41,780 bases of DNA, taken from positions 1 through 41,780 of the forward strand of contig JBLHVI010000029.1 in the NCBI GenBank assembly GCA_047630175.1. Direction: 5' to 3'. The notes beneath the pieces were generated by a model that saw nothing but the letters and a program-made list of their open reading frames with translations, had not been told where the DNA came from and ran no database searches. Below are positions 33,926 to 41,780 of this stretch, piece by piece (position 1 is the stretch's first letter; each line of letters opens with the position of its first letter). The translations under genes were made by a program, and so were the position numbers. The DNA comes from UBA4582 sp047630175. Lineage in GTDB: Bacteria > Pseudomonadota > Gammaproteobacteria > Pseudomonadales > Azotimanducaceae.

Positions 33926-36649
33926 ATGACGCTGAAGACATTCACAACGGCGGCAATAACGTTAAGCTATCGCGCAGGACTACGTTGCGCGATGGCATTA
34001 TGTATCGGTTCAGCTCTGCTGACGACCCAGCCTGTCGTTGCACAACCCCTTGGTGATGACAGTAGAAAAATGGCAGAAGTGATTGTCACTGGTAGTCGCA
34101 TCAAACGGGATGACCTGTCTGGCGTCGGCCCGATGACCATTTATACTGCCGAGCAGATCGAGGCTACGGGTCTGACCAACTTCGAACTACTGCTCAACCG
34201 GCTGCCTGAGACGGCAGGCTTTGCCGGCAACTCGAACGCGGCTTACTGGGTGCCCGGTGGTTGGGGCACCGCGCAGGTAAATCTTCGCGGTTTGGGTGTT
34301 GGTCGCACGCTGGTCCTAATCAACGGCCGACGCGTTGTGTTCGGCGGCTCTGGTGCTAACAACTCTGTCGACCTCAACATGATTCCGACCTCGATTGTGT
34401 CGCGGGTCGAGATCCTGAAAGATGGTGCATCAGCGATATATGGTGCCGACGCGGTCGCCGGCGTGGTTAACTTTATAACGCGTGACGATTTCGATGGACT
34501 GCAGTTTGAGTCCAAGCTCGGCACCAGTAGTAAGGGCGACGGCGAGGAGACCTTGCTTGGGCTGACTTGGGGACTTAATAGAGAGCGCGGCAGTACGATG
34601 TTCGACATCAGCTACCAGAATAACCGCGCCGCGCCGCTCGAGCCGCGTGCGCCTTGTTCGCTGGCTGACCTCAGCGGTACAGGTCAGCTTGAGTGTACGC
34701 CAGGAAGCTCCTCTACGGCTGGCGGCCGGGGAATTTTGCCGGATGGATCGCAGATCAATTTTCTGGGTGGCGATGCATTCGAGCCATTTGATATTCAGGT
34801 TCACGGCTTTAATGCGAACCCGTTCTTCAACGCGTGGAACCCAGTGGAGCGGCTGACGCTGAGCACCTTTGGCGATTATGCTATAACGCCAAATGTGTCG
34901 CTGTTCGCCGAAGCGATCTATAACTGGCGTACTTCAAATCAACCCGGTTCGCCCGCAACGCTACGGGATATTTCTTTCGATACGGCGCACCCAACCAACC
35001 CCACAGGTGAGGACGTTGTGCTGCTTCGGCGCAGAACAGCCGAGTTCGGTGCCCGTAAGTTCGAGCAGGAGGTCAAGACGTTTCGTTTCGTGACGGGCTT
35101 CAAGGGTATCGTTGGAGATAACTGGAATTACGACGTTGCGATTAACTTGGGTCGCAACAGTGCCAGCGATGCCTTGCTTAACAATATTAACACCGACCGC
35201 CTTGCTCAGACGTTAGATATAGGCGTATGCGGTAAGAGCGGGGTCCCCTGCGCCGACCTTCTAGGTGAAGGAGATCTTACACAAGAGGTGGGCGACTTTA
35301 TTCTCATCAACCAGCGAGAAACCGGCACCAACGAGCAGTTCAGCGTCACTGGCAATGTGTCTGGGTCACTTTCTGATATGCCGCATGGGGCGCTGGGCTT
35401 TGCGGCCGGCTTCGAGGTGAGGCGAGACAAAGGCACCCTTGAGCCCGACGCATTGTTGGCTTCTGGTGCGGCGCTGGGTAACGTGCAAGACGCAATATCG
35501 GGTGCAATTCGCGCGTCTGAGGCGTTTGCCGAAATCAATGTGCCGCTGCTTGCCGGCATACGCGGCATCCAGCGTCTCGACGTTGATGTCGCGTTGCGCT
35601 ATTCCGACTACGATCTGTTTGGTGGTTCGACTAACTATAAAGCAGGCCTTAACTGGCAGGTTAACGATGCTTTAAAACTTCGTGGCACGTACTCGACGGC
35701 GTTCCGCGTGCCGAGCGTGCCTGAGTTATTCTCCGGCGTACGTGAAGCCCAGCTTCCTACAGTGGACCCTTGCTCTGACTGGGTTACGCGAGCAGCTTCA
35801 GACCCGATCTTTCAGAACTGTCAGGCGGCCGGCGTGCGAGAGAGCTTCACGCAGTTTGGCAACATTGTGATCACCGACATCGGCGGTAACGCAGCGTTAG
35901 AACCGGAAGACGCGACGACCTACACACTGGGCGTTGTCTATGAGCCATCGATCATCGAGGGGCTGTCCGTAACGCTGGACTGGTTCGACATCGACATTGA
36001 GGATGCGATCAATCAGACCACCGGCTCGACCAAACTTGCGTTCTGCTATGAGTCCATTAACTTATCTCATCCGTTTTGCGGCGGTATTCACCACACTCGC
36101 GACCCACTGTCAGGTGACGTGAACTTCCTGTCTGCGCAGAGCGCCAATACTGGTAACGAGACCATGTCTGGGTTGGACGTTGGTGTTTTCTACGACTTCA
36201 ACTTTCGTGACGTGAGCAATAGTTTGGTCTTCCGTGCGAGCTACCTCGCCGACTATGAGATCACCTCCTTCGATGGCGACGAACCGTTCGTTCTGGCCGG
36301 CGGCGTAGGCTGCTGCATTGGCGGTTTCCCCGAATGGAAAGCCAACGGCCAGTGGAATATCGCCCGCGGCAAATGGTCTGGTTCTTGGAACGTTCAGATG
36401 GTGGGCTCTGCCACCGACTTCAATGGCAAACCCGGCGAAATTGGCACGAATATAGCGCCTATTTTCTATCACAACGTACAGGCCGGCTATCAATTCTCGG
36501 ATAGTCTCCTGCTGCACTTCGGTGTCGATAATCTCTTCGACCAAGACGCTCCGTTCGTGCGTTCGGCGTCGGACGGTAACACCGACACCTTCACTTATCA
36601 GCTGCTTGGCCGCGCTGTTTACGCGAATGTTCGCTTGAGCGTTCTGTAG
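33926..36649 (+). CDS. TonB-dependent outer-membrane receptor
   Basis: A 907-residue receptor of the same type as the one at 18.3 kb but clearly divergent from it. The signal peptide ends near PVVAQ (about residue 40), followed by AEVIVTGSRIKRDD, a plug with VNLRGLGVGRTLVLINGRR and the SRVEILKDGASAIYGADA block, and a barrel ending in an aromatic strand. The frame opens at 33848, but ATG at 33926 has CGAGGAA six bases upstream and starts a proper signal peptide, so it is preferred. Uptake substrate is unknown. The upstream DUF2946-like gene hints at, but does not prove, a metal-related cargo. Confidence 0.92.
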   Translation: MTLKTFTTAAITLSYRAGLRCAMALCIGSALLTTQPVVAQPLGDDSRKMAEVIVTGSRIKRDDLSGVGPMTIYTAEQIEATGLTNFELLLNRLPETAGFAGNSNAAYWVPGGWGTAQVNLRGLGVGRTLVLINGRRVVFGGSGANNSVDLNMIPTSIVSRVEILKDGASAIYGADAVAGVVNFITRDDFDGLQFESKLGTSSKGDGEETLLGLTWGLNRERGSTMFDISYQNNRAAPLEPRAPCSLADLSGTGQLECTPGSSSTAGGRGILPDGSQINFLGGDAFEPFDIQVHGFNANPFFNAWNPVERLTLSTFGDYAITPNVSLFAEAIYNWRTSNQPGSPATLRDISFDTAHPTNPTGEDVVLLRRRTAEFGARKFEQEVKTFRFVTGFKGIVGDNWNYDVAINLGRNSASDALLNNINTDRLAQTLDIGVCGKSGVPCADLLGEGDLTQEVGDFILINQRETGTNEQFSVTGNVSGSLSDMPHGALGFAAGFEVRRDKGTLEPDALLASGAALGNVQDAISGAIRASEAFAEINVPLLAGIRGIQRLDVDVALRYSDYDLFGGSTNYKAGLNWQVNDALKLRGTYSTAFRVPSVPELFSGVREAQLPTVDPCSDWVTRAASDPIFQNCQAAGVRESFTQFGNIVITDIGGNAALEPEDATTYTLGVVYEPSIIEGLSVTLDWFDIDIEDAINQTTGSTKLAFCYESINLSHPFCGGIHHTRDPLSGDVNFLSAQSANTGNETMSGLDVGVFYDFNFRDVSNSLVFRASYLADYEITSFDGDEPFVLAGGVGCCIGGFPEWKANGQWNIARGKWSGSWNVQMVGSATDFNGKPGEIGTNIAPIFYHNVQAGYQFSDSLLLHFGVDNLFDQDAPFVRSASDGNTDTFTYQLLGRAVYANVRLSVL

Positions 36650-36718
36650 CCGTGCTCGCTAGAAACGGGCCCGGGGGACTTGGTAAACGCACGCTGGGCT
36701 GTCAGCAGCGACACTGCA

Positions 36719-37657
36719 TCAGTTAAGAAACCAGCCGAGTACTTTACCGATGGCTTTTTGTGCGCGTCCTACAGGAGATACCATAAATTTATCGAGTGTT
36801 ACTTCTTTCGGTTCGTTACCGATTTCAATCAGCGCAGCATTGAGCGCATTGAGATTATCTGTTGTAAGTGGCAAGGCAGTTTCGTTGGGTTGATAATCTA
36901 ATCCAAATTCGAATATCTTGCCAGGTGTGTCGCTCATTTCAATGTGTGTTCCCATCAAGGCAGAAACCGGATGTGTGTCGGCGAAATCTACAAGCTTTTG
37001 GATGCTGGTCTTGTACGCGTCCCACAAAGAAACATATAGCCTACCTGGGTAAAAAGTATCGCCTGTGAGCAGCCATTGCGTTTGGGAGTCGTAAACGGCC
37101 ACGCTGGCCTCTTGATGCCCCGGTATGGGAATGATAGTTAGTTTTCTGTCGCCTAGGTCTATGACCGCTTCACCCGCGGGCCATCTGGGAAAATTAAAGT
37201 GTTCAACTATAGCCTTGAGCTCACCCTCTACCATTACGACGTTTTCCTGTCCTCTGAACTGATTGTCGCCTGCAGTATGGTCGGAATGGTTATGAGAGTG
37301 GGTGACTAATATTTTTAGCTTATCGCTGTCAGTAGCAACAAAATTCTCATCTATCAATCGCTGGATAGTGGCATAGATGGGAAATTTTTTAGCGCTTTCA
37401 GTAGCCCCGGTATCTTGAACAAAAACCGTGTGCTTGCCGGAAAGTACGTATATAAACGGGGCTTCCACATGAATACATTTATTTTGTCGCAGAATATAAG
37501 TGCTAGAGCTAACCTCTAACACATCAATTGCTGGGTCCTTGTTCTCAGCGCAGTTCCGCGAGCCGTGTATCCAGTTCTTCGCGGCAACCGCTAGTGTGGG
37601 ACTCGCGGCTGATGAGGCCACCCAAAATACAAGTAAGAGTAAGTAACAATGTCTCAT
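36719..37657 (-). CDS. Exported metallo-beta-lactamase-fold hydrolase
   Basis: A 312-residue zinc hydrolase. The HxHxDH motif is H122-N-H124-S-D126-H127 within VTHSHNHSDHTAGD; a later GHQEAS and an LLTGDTFYPG block supply the third histidine and bridging aspartate regions. A signal peptide covers about residues 1-23, so the enzyme acts in the periplasm or outside. The fold alone does not distinguish lactonase, esterase or beta-lactamase activity. ATG at 37657 is preferred over an upstream TTG because it starts the signal peptide. The 3' end faces the TonB receptor gene (convergent), and the MarR-type gene lies 50 bp upstream on the same strand. Confidence 0.85.
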   Translation of the reverse strand: MRHCYLLLLVFWVASSAASPTLAVAAKNWIHGSRNCAENKDPAIDVLEVSSSTYILRQNKCIHVEAPFIYVLSGKHTVFVQDTGATESAKKFPIYATIQRLIDENFVATDSDKLKILVTHSHNHSDHTAGDNQFRGQENVVMVEGELKAIVEHFNFPRWPAGEAVIDLGDRKLTIIPIPGHQEASVAVYDSQTQWLLTGDTFYPGRLYVSLWDAYKTSIQKLVDFADTHPVSALMGTHIEMSDTPGKIFEFGLDYQPNETALPLTTDNLNALNAALIEIGNEPKEVTLDKFMVSPVGRAQKAIGKVLGWFLN

Positions 37658-37707
37658 AGTGAGTCCGTTTGGTGTGAATTTATGCAAGAAGAATTAGATC
37701 AGCAGGG

Positions 37708-38199
37708 CTATCCTGCTTCTAGCTCGTGTAAACGATCCAACAAGGATCGCTTTTTCAATGCGGCAAGGACGTCAGATATTTTATCCATAAGGTCGACATC
37801 GATTTCCTCAAATAAGTGTTCGATGGCTTTCGACGTTCCCGCATAGATTTTCCGCACGAAGATCATCTCTTTTTTACCTTTTGCAGTGAGCTTAATAAGC
37901 TTGCGCCGTTGGTCGTTGTTGTCTGCGACTTTTGTCACCAAACCCTTTTTCTCCAGAAGGTCGATTCTCAACGCAATTCTCTGGCGGGAATAGTCTTGGG
38001 CGTGCGCAAGTTCAGCTATGGAGGAAGGACCGCTTTGTTGTAGGTATAACATGTAGGAAACATCGTTAACTGGCGTCTCCATGTTAGCGGATCTAAAGAT
38101 TTCATCCGCCTCTATACAAATCTGGTCGCGTAGTCAGTCCGCCATGTTGGCTAAGAAGGCCGCTCGGTATTCAAATTGATAATAGAAAGGTTTGCTCAT
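37708..38199 (-). pseudogene. MarR-family regulator interrupted by an in-frame TGA at codon 22
   Basis: The winged-helix region is intact: SSIAELAHAQDYSRQRIALR is the recognition segment and DNNDQRRKLIKLTAKGKK the wing. ATG at 38082 gives only 124 residues, short of the usual 140-160 and missing the first dimerisation helix. Reading the same frame upstream supplies it: from ATG at 38199, 21 codons (MSKPFYYQFEYRAAFLA...) lead to TGA at 38136-38134, after which LRDQICIEADEIFRSA joins seamlessly to the downstream part. So one point mutation splits an otherwise full gene. A truncated product from 38082 may still be made. It probably controlled the adjacent metallo-hydrolase. Confidence 0.7.
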
Positions 38200-38600
38200 A
38201 GCTTGCCCACTTAGATGGAGGCTTATTCCATCACAATATAATTTATGGTTAGGAAGAATAAACACGCTTTTTCCACCCTGAGAAAAGTATCCTGATGCCA
38301 GCCGGTTAGCTGCCGTCCCCGTTAGCCCATCTGAACATGTGTTGCGTGATCGAAAATTTTGGCTCAACGATTGAAAACTTGGTGATTTGCCCCTCGAATC
38401 CAGACGCTGGCCGAATGCGACCGTCACCGAAGTGTTCAGTGCGCTGGAATTCTTAATTAGTGTCGTTCGTTGGTCGGTCAGGTCTGGCGGCGGTGAGCGG
38501 TTCCGAGGATCACCGGGGACGCCCAGTCGACCTGATCCAGCCCCAGGTGCTTCAGTATCTTCTGGATGACATCAGGATCTTCAATCGATGCGATGATCCG

Positions 38601-39016
38601 CCCGGGCGGCGTTCCGCAGGCCCGCCACACTTTTCGCACTTCTCTATATCAATGGCAAACACGCGCTTGAGCCGTTGCGCCCATCCGCACGCGGCCCGGT
38701 CTCGAGTAGGCCTTGGGTTTCGGACTCTCTTGTTCTTCTACAGGTTTTGCGGAACGACATACTCACGCAGTTTACTGTTCGGCGGAAGGCCGCCCCGCGA
38801 GAACACGCCATGAAACCGGTTCAGGTTGACTCGCGGGTTGGGCACTAACGCCGCCAGCCGCCCCATGAATTCCATTGGGCTGAGTACTACATGCGTAGTG
38901 CCATCGTTGTAAGGCGTCTTCAAGGCAATGACGACATTATCGTTGTTCGCCAGTGACAGTCGTCGCTCCGCAATGGCAGCCCGAGTGATATATCGACACA
39001 GCGGAACGCCACCCGG
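38601..39016. repeat. Three short related insertions, type 1 (about 15 bp), within the transposase remnant
   Basis: CGGAACGCCACCCGG (39002-39016) and CGGAAGGCCGCCCCG (38783-38797) lie in one orientation; CCCGGGCGGCGTTCCG (38601-38616) is the same unit inverted, 14 of 15 bases matching the first. Each interrupts a conserved transposase block (LER-LCRY, GVF-PNSK, CGGP-RII) as extra codons such as PGGVP. Confidence 0.6.
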
Positions 39017-39053
39017 ACGCTCAAGCTTCTTGCGCTGATGAGATTTACAGGCA

Positions 39054-39233
39054 ACCGATGCGTCGGACCGTCCATCATGCAGCGAAAAGCCTGCTTGCTG
39101 GCTTACCAGGTCGTCGCCTTTGCGCTGCTCGGTTCTCACTTGAACTGTCTGTAACGTCAGCGGTTTCGTCGGGAGCGCCCAGCCCGGCATTGGGACCGAA
39201 TGCCAGGCGATAGGTACGGTCCGACGCATCGGT
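39054..39233. repeat. Perfect 18-bp inverted repeat, type 2 short insertions
   Basis: ACCGATGCGTCGGACCGT at 39054-39071 and its exact reverse complement at 39216-39233. Each copy sits inside a conserved transposase block, adding about five residues (DASDR-like) to AGFSLH-VACKSH and to GAS-TYRLAFG respectively. In between, a third kind of GC-rich insert (CGTCGGGAGCGCCCAG, 39167-39182) coincides with a frameshift and resembles CCGGGGACGCCCAG at 38513-38526. Confidence 0.65.
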
Positions 39234-39420
39234 AGACGCGCAGACGATCGCACCCATCGCGTCCTCCTCGTCCTGCATGAGATCCAAATACTCGGACCCA
39301 GCATCGCGGACCAAGTAACCTGCTTTCTCCGGGAACCCTGAGATGCGCCTGGCAATCGTGTGGGCAATGACATCCAGATCCTCACAAGTAAGCGGTTTGA
39401 CTGGCCAGTAGGCCAAAGAT

Positions 39421-39954
39421 CAACGCACAGATTTACGTCGCGGCTGAGGCTGTGGACCGGGCGTTTTATACACGCAACGCGCCTAAAGAGTGGCTCCTGG
39501 GAGGCACAGCCAAATTGGAAAATTACATAAAATTGAGCTGGATAGAGATGCCATTCGACCGACTAGTGACACCCTATATAACGGCCCATACAATAGTGAT
39601 ACACCAGCGGAAGAGACGTTGCTGTACTCGAAACTTTATTTGGAAAATATAATTCATGAATTCTGCCATGCTTTCGGTCAAGGCCATGTTGGTGAAGTTA
39701 AAGAAACACGCGGGTATATCAGGTCTAAAAACGGTCGATGTGTTGCGGATATTTTTGCCGAAGTAGTAAACGAAGTACCACCGTCTCATAACAAGGTGCG
39801 AGGGTTAAATCAGCTTTATAATCCGACTTTTAGTTGTATCAATACGGTTCTGGCAAGCAACACGGCTTACTTCGCAAGTATGTCTTCTGCTGCATCAGCT
39901 CGAAAAGTTTACCCTAACTTAAATATGAAATACTCCTCTTATGATAAACCTTAA
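39421..39954 (+). pseudogene. Metzincin-like zinc protease fragment with one-base frameshift
   Basis: The frame from 39490 contains IIHEFCHAFGQGHVGE, the extended zinc motif HExxHxxGxxH of metzincin-type metalloproteases. Its own start (GTG 39490) gives an unconvincing N-terminus. A second frame from about 39421 reads INAQIYVAAEAVDRAFYTR and continues to TAKLENYIK; inserting one A into the AAAA run at about 39529-39532 joins it smoothly to IELDRDAIRPTSDTLYNG. The 5' end is therefore missing (cut by the IS91 remnant) and the remainder is frameshifted. If the base loss is an assembly error, an in-frame partial protease remains. The exported protein gene overlaps its last 14 bases. Confidence 0.55.
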
Positions 39955-40942
39955 GCTTCCTGTGCCAATTTCCAACGTGTTAGGAACACTTGCTTTGTTG
40001 TGTTTGTTATCCTTGAACGTTGTAGCATCACCTTCAAGAGAGACTGGCATAACGGATAGCGTTAGCGATGTTGTTGAAGGCATCGAGAGTGATAAGTTAT
40101 TCCTGAACACCTCCGATCATCTAGAAGCAACTAAGGAATATATGCGGGTTCTTTCTTTGCATCGACATGCGGAGCTTGCTTTGATGAAAGGAGAGAGGGC
40201 GGAGTTCGATGACCTAGTGACTAAAATAGTTGTGTATGCAACTGGTTCTCTTGATAAATTTATAGAGTTTCGGTTCAGGTTTGCTTCCATTCTTTCGCTT
40301 GCAATTGAGCTAGGCTGGTCTCTCTCTAACGAGGGTACCCTCGAGCTCTACAAAGTATCTACAGTGCCGCAAAGTGGCGAGCTCTCGAGTATACACCAAC
40401 ATATTTCTTATGCTTTTGCCGTTGGAGATTTGAACAGTCTTATATTGTCAGTTGAAAAGCTTCCGCAGATTACTGAGGATAGTAATTCTTGGGAACGGTT
40501 TGTAAGAGGACTTGCAGACTACCGTCATTATTTGTTGTCTGGCGAGCAGGCTAAATTGCTTGGTGCCATTACGCTATTTGAGAGTATTTCAAATGATACT
40601 TCTGTCGTGTCTAGATATGGCGTGGCAGATAGGTCTAAATTATTTGATGCTAGGGTTCGACTACAACTTGCCAATGCTTATTTGACACTAGGAGAATCCT
40701 CTGCACTGCAAGAGAAGCAAGTAAGCTTGGAGCAGGCCAGTACAATCTGGAATGCTATGAATTATCCAGCACTTATCATTGATCATCCGGCTCTGTGGGG
40801 TGCGCACATGCACCTCTACTCTGAAATACTTCGTATGTCACTCCTCGCAACAGATTATGAAGGCAGTGAAAAGGATGAAAAGCGTCGTGAAGCTGCCTAT
40901 CGACGCGACGAAGCTTATTTTTTAGCGTCTAGGTATCGTTGA
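39941..40942 (+). CDS. Exported orphan protein, helical
   Basis: A 333-residue protein with a signal peptide at about residues 1-29 (hydrophobic LGTLALLCLLSLNVVA) and an all-helical mature region without cysteines in the mature part. Helix-rich, tetratricopeptide-like spacing is suggested by stretches such as LQLANAYLTLGESSALQEKQ, but no repeat can be proven. Codon use and base composition are visibly more AT-rich than the left part of the window, consistent with foreign origin. The start overlaps the end of the protease fragment by 14 bases, so the two were probably one operon, perhaps a secreted protease with a partner. I do not recognise a family. Confidence 0.65.
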   Translation: MINLKLPVPISNVLGTLALLCLLSLNVVASPSRETGITDSVSDVVEGIESDKLFLNTSDHLEATKEYMRVLSLHRHAELALMKGERAEFDDLVTKIVVYATGSLDKFIEFRFRFASILSLAIELGWSLSNEGTLELYKVSTVPQSGELSSIHQHISYAFAVGDLNSLILSVEKLPQITEDSNSWERFVRGLADYRHYLLSGEQAKLLGAITLFESISNDTSVVSRYGVADRSKLFDARVRLQLANAYLTLGESSALQEKQVSLEQASTIWNAMNYPALIIDHPALWGAHMHLYSEILRMSLLATDYEGSEKDEKRREAAYRRDEAYFLASRYR

Positions 40943-41164
40943 TCACACCACCACTTTCATCGTAGACCCAATTGAGTAGTTAGTCGTGTTAATGACCTCA
41001 ACACTAACAGAGCAGCCACAGCCAGTGCAGAAGTGAAAGGTGCAGACGTTACTGGGTGCTCACTTATTAACTAATAATAATACAGCCATTCCTTCGTTAG
41101 CCGTAGGTTTGTAGATTAAGGATGCAATGTTGATTAGTATCTGGCGTGTGCTGTAACTAACTAA

Positions 41165-41596
41165 TTGGTGACGGTGATTCAAGGTATGCGGATAGTTCTT
41201 ACTGCACCGTTGTGGGTATCACTCAGCGTTAGCGCCAGTGACTTTGATGATGTGAAGAGACTGGCTGAGCAACGATTTTGGGATGTTGTTGATCGAAATT
41301 GTTTCACCTCATTACCGTTACCCCGTCACCGATCTGGACTTCTACAGCGTCTCCGATACTCAGAAATTTCCCTGTCGCGAAACCGACACCATCTGGCGTA
41401 CCAGTACATATCTTTGCAAGGGTCCAAGGAAGGACGTCGGATTACTTTGAATGAAGTCAGTGAAGAGACGGGAATATCGCGGCCCACATTGACCAGGATT
41501 TCAAACTTACCGGGTTACAACACAAACACCGAAACAATCAGTGCTTTGTGTGATTATTTTGAGATTGAGCCGGGGGAGTTGCTTAAGAAGGTGTGA
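41165..41596 (+). CDS. XRE-type helix-turn-helix protein, probably chimeric or decayed
   Basis: The last 55 residues are a good small Cro/C1 domain: GRRITLNEVSEETGISRPTL, then CDYFEIEPGELLKKV, the pattern of short YozG-like regulators. The first 85 residues do not fit. They begin like an exported protein (MRIVLTAPLWVSLSVSAS) and then become disordered in this frame, while the +1 frame reads SPHYRYPVTDLDFYSVSD and on to about 41450. I infer that the frame may be a fusion of a frameshifted exported-protein remnant with a regulator that has lost its own start. No ribosome-binding site supports TTG 41165. Confidence 0.4.
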   Translation: MVTVIQGMRIVLTAPLWVSLSVSASDFDDVKRLAEQRFWDVVDRNCFTSLPLPRHRSGLLQRLRYSEISLSRNRHHLAYQYISLQGSKEGRRITLNEVSEETGISRPTLTRISNLPGYNTNTETISALCDYFEIEPGELLKKV

Positions 41597-41704
41597 ACTT
41601 CGGGCGCAAGTTGGCCACGGTTTGGGCACAACATTCTAAGGGGACGCTATCGCGATTTTGCGTTGCAAATTCGCTGTCGCTCTGGAGGGCTTGAAGGCTC
41701 AACA

Positions 41705-41727
41705 TTTTCGGCGCTATGCGCCGAAAA
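41705..41727. other. Perfect 10-bp hairpin next to tRNA-Met
   Basis: TTTTCGGCGC-TAT-GCGCCGAAAA is a perfect stem with a three-base loop, nine bases beyond the tRNA 3' end. No T-run follows on either strand, so it may be a processing or weak termination structure, or a relic end of a mobile element. Confidence 0.5.
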
Positions 41728-41735
41728 GTTGTTAG

Positions 41736-41780
41736 TAGCTACGGGCAGACTTGAACTGCCGACCCCAGCATTATGAATGC
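41736..41780 (-). tRNA. tRNA-Met (CAT), 3' part, cut by the window edge
   Basis: Reverse complement reading shows the anticodon arm GCA-TTCATAA-TGC with anticodon CAT, a variable loop, the T-arm GGCAG-TTCAAGT-CTGCC and the acceptor strand CGTAGCT plus discriminator A. The sequence then reads CTA, so the CCA end is not encoded. The 5' half lies outside the window. The acceptor and variable-loop sequence fit the elongator form rather than initiator tRNA. Confidence 0.8.

Larger units (their letters stand above)
38470..39420 (-). pseudogene. IS91-type transposase remnant, 5' truncated and frameshifted
   Basis: Three minus-strand frames together encode the C-terminal half of an IS91/ISCR-like rolling-circle transposase: VKPLTCEDLDVIAHTIARR, AGYLVRDAGSEYLDL, YRLAFGPNAG, LTLQTV, AGFSLH, VACKSHQRKKLER, LCRYITRAAIAE, KTPYNDGTTHVVLSP, LVPNPRVNLNRFHGVF, WAQRLKRVFAIDIEKCEKC and RIIASIEDPDVI follow in the expected order. 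The N-terminal catalytic part with the HUH and tyrosine motifs is absent beyond 39420. Frameshifts near 39170 and 38605 and several short insertions break it. It has truncated the neighbouring protease gene. Confidence 0.8.

Noticed and set aside
33673..34056. 127-codon frame overlapping the start of the second TonB receptor
   Set aside because: Overlaps the well-supported receptor start and signal peptide; the product is basic and disordered.
38134..38136. Selenocysteine at the MarR TGA
   Set aside because: No selenoprotein function is known for MarR, and no stem-loop immediately downstream is evident; a nonsense mutation is simpler.
41705..41727. Hairpin as an integron attC site or tRNA attachment-site duplication
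   Set aside because: No attC core sequences and no second copy of the tRNA 3' end was found in the window.

Overview
The window looks like a chromosome segment of a free-living, probably marine, gammaproteobacterium. The main support is an Escherichia coli-type DNA topoisomerase III (toprim D103/D105/E107 and Tyr328 at the same residue numbers), a DUF2956 protein, and two large TonB-dependent receptors of the 'VTGSRIKR' type common in aquatic gammaproteobacteria. The taxonomic call is inference; no rRNA is present.

Layout. 0.07-7.3 kb: mostly minus-strand housekeeping and accessory enzymes: small membrane protein, SDR dehydrogenase, serine hydrolase, MATE exporter, group II truncated haemoglobin overlapping a family 2 glycosyltransferase, then a plus-strand MOSC protein convergent with an exported protein. 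7.6-13.5 kb: GPH-type symporter, topB behind a LexA-like box, DUF2956 protein, a four-helix membrane protein and a PQQ-type sugar dehydrogenase. 13.7-21.4 kb: a very large SNF2-family ATPase without partner genes, then a TonB-dependent receptor ending in a textbook terminator. 21.4-24.2 kb: minus-strand exported protein, second serine hydrolase and an exported PqqB-like metallo-hydrolase. 24.4-30.1 kb: iorA-iorB-like molybdenum hydroxylase followed by a TPR hybrid histidine kinase. 30.6-31.6 kb: another SDR.

31.6-33.1 kb is a gene graveyard: two unrelated truncated TetR genes, a broken REP-associated tyrosine transposase, and a decayed minus-strand gene resembling the C-terminal part of an alpha/beta hydrolase. 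A DUF2946-like protein and a second TonB-dependent receptor follow, then a metallo-beta-lactamase-fold enzyme and a MarR gene carrying an in-frame TGA at codon 22.

38.4-41.8 kb is an island-like end: an IS91-type transposase remnant, a metzincin-like protease fragment with a one-base frameshift, an orphan exported protein, an XRE helix-turn-helix remnant, and the 3' part of a tRNA-Met gene at the window edge. The transposase remnant carries several tiny (about 15 bp) insertions that resemble one another and occur in both orientations. I consider this the most unusual structure in the window. No CRISPR array, rRNA, complete insertion sequence or complete defence system was seen.
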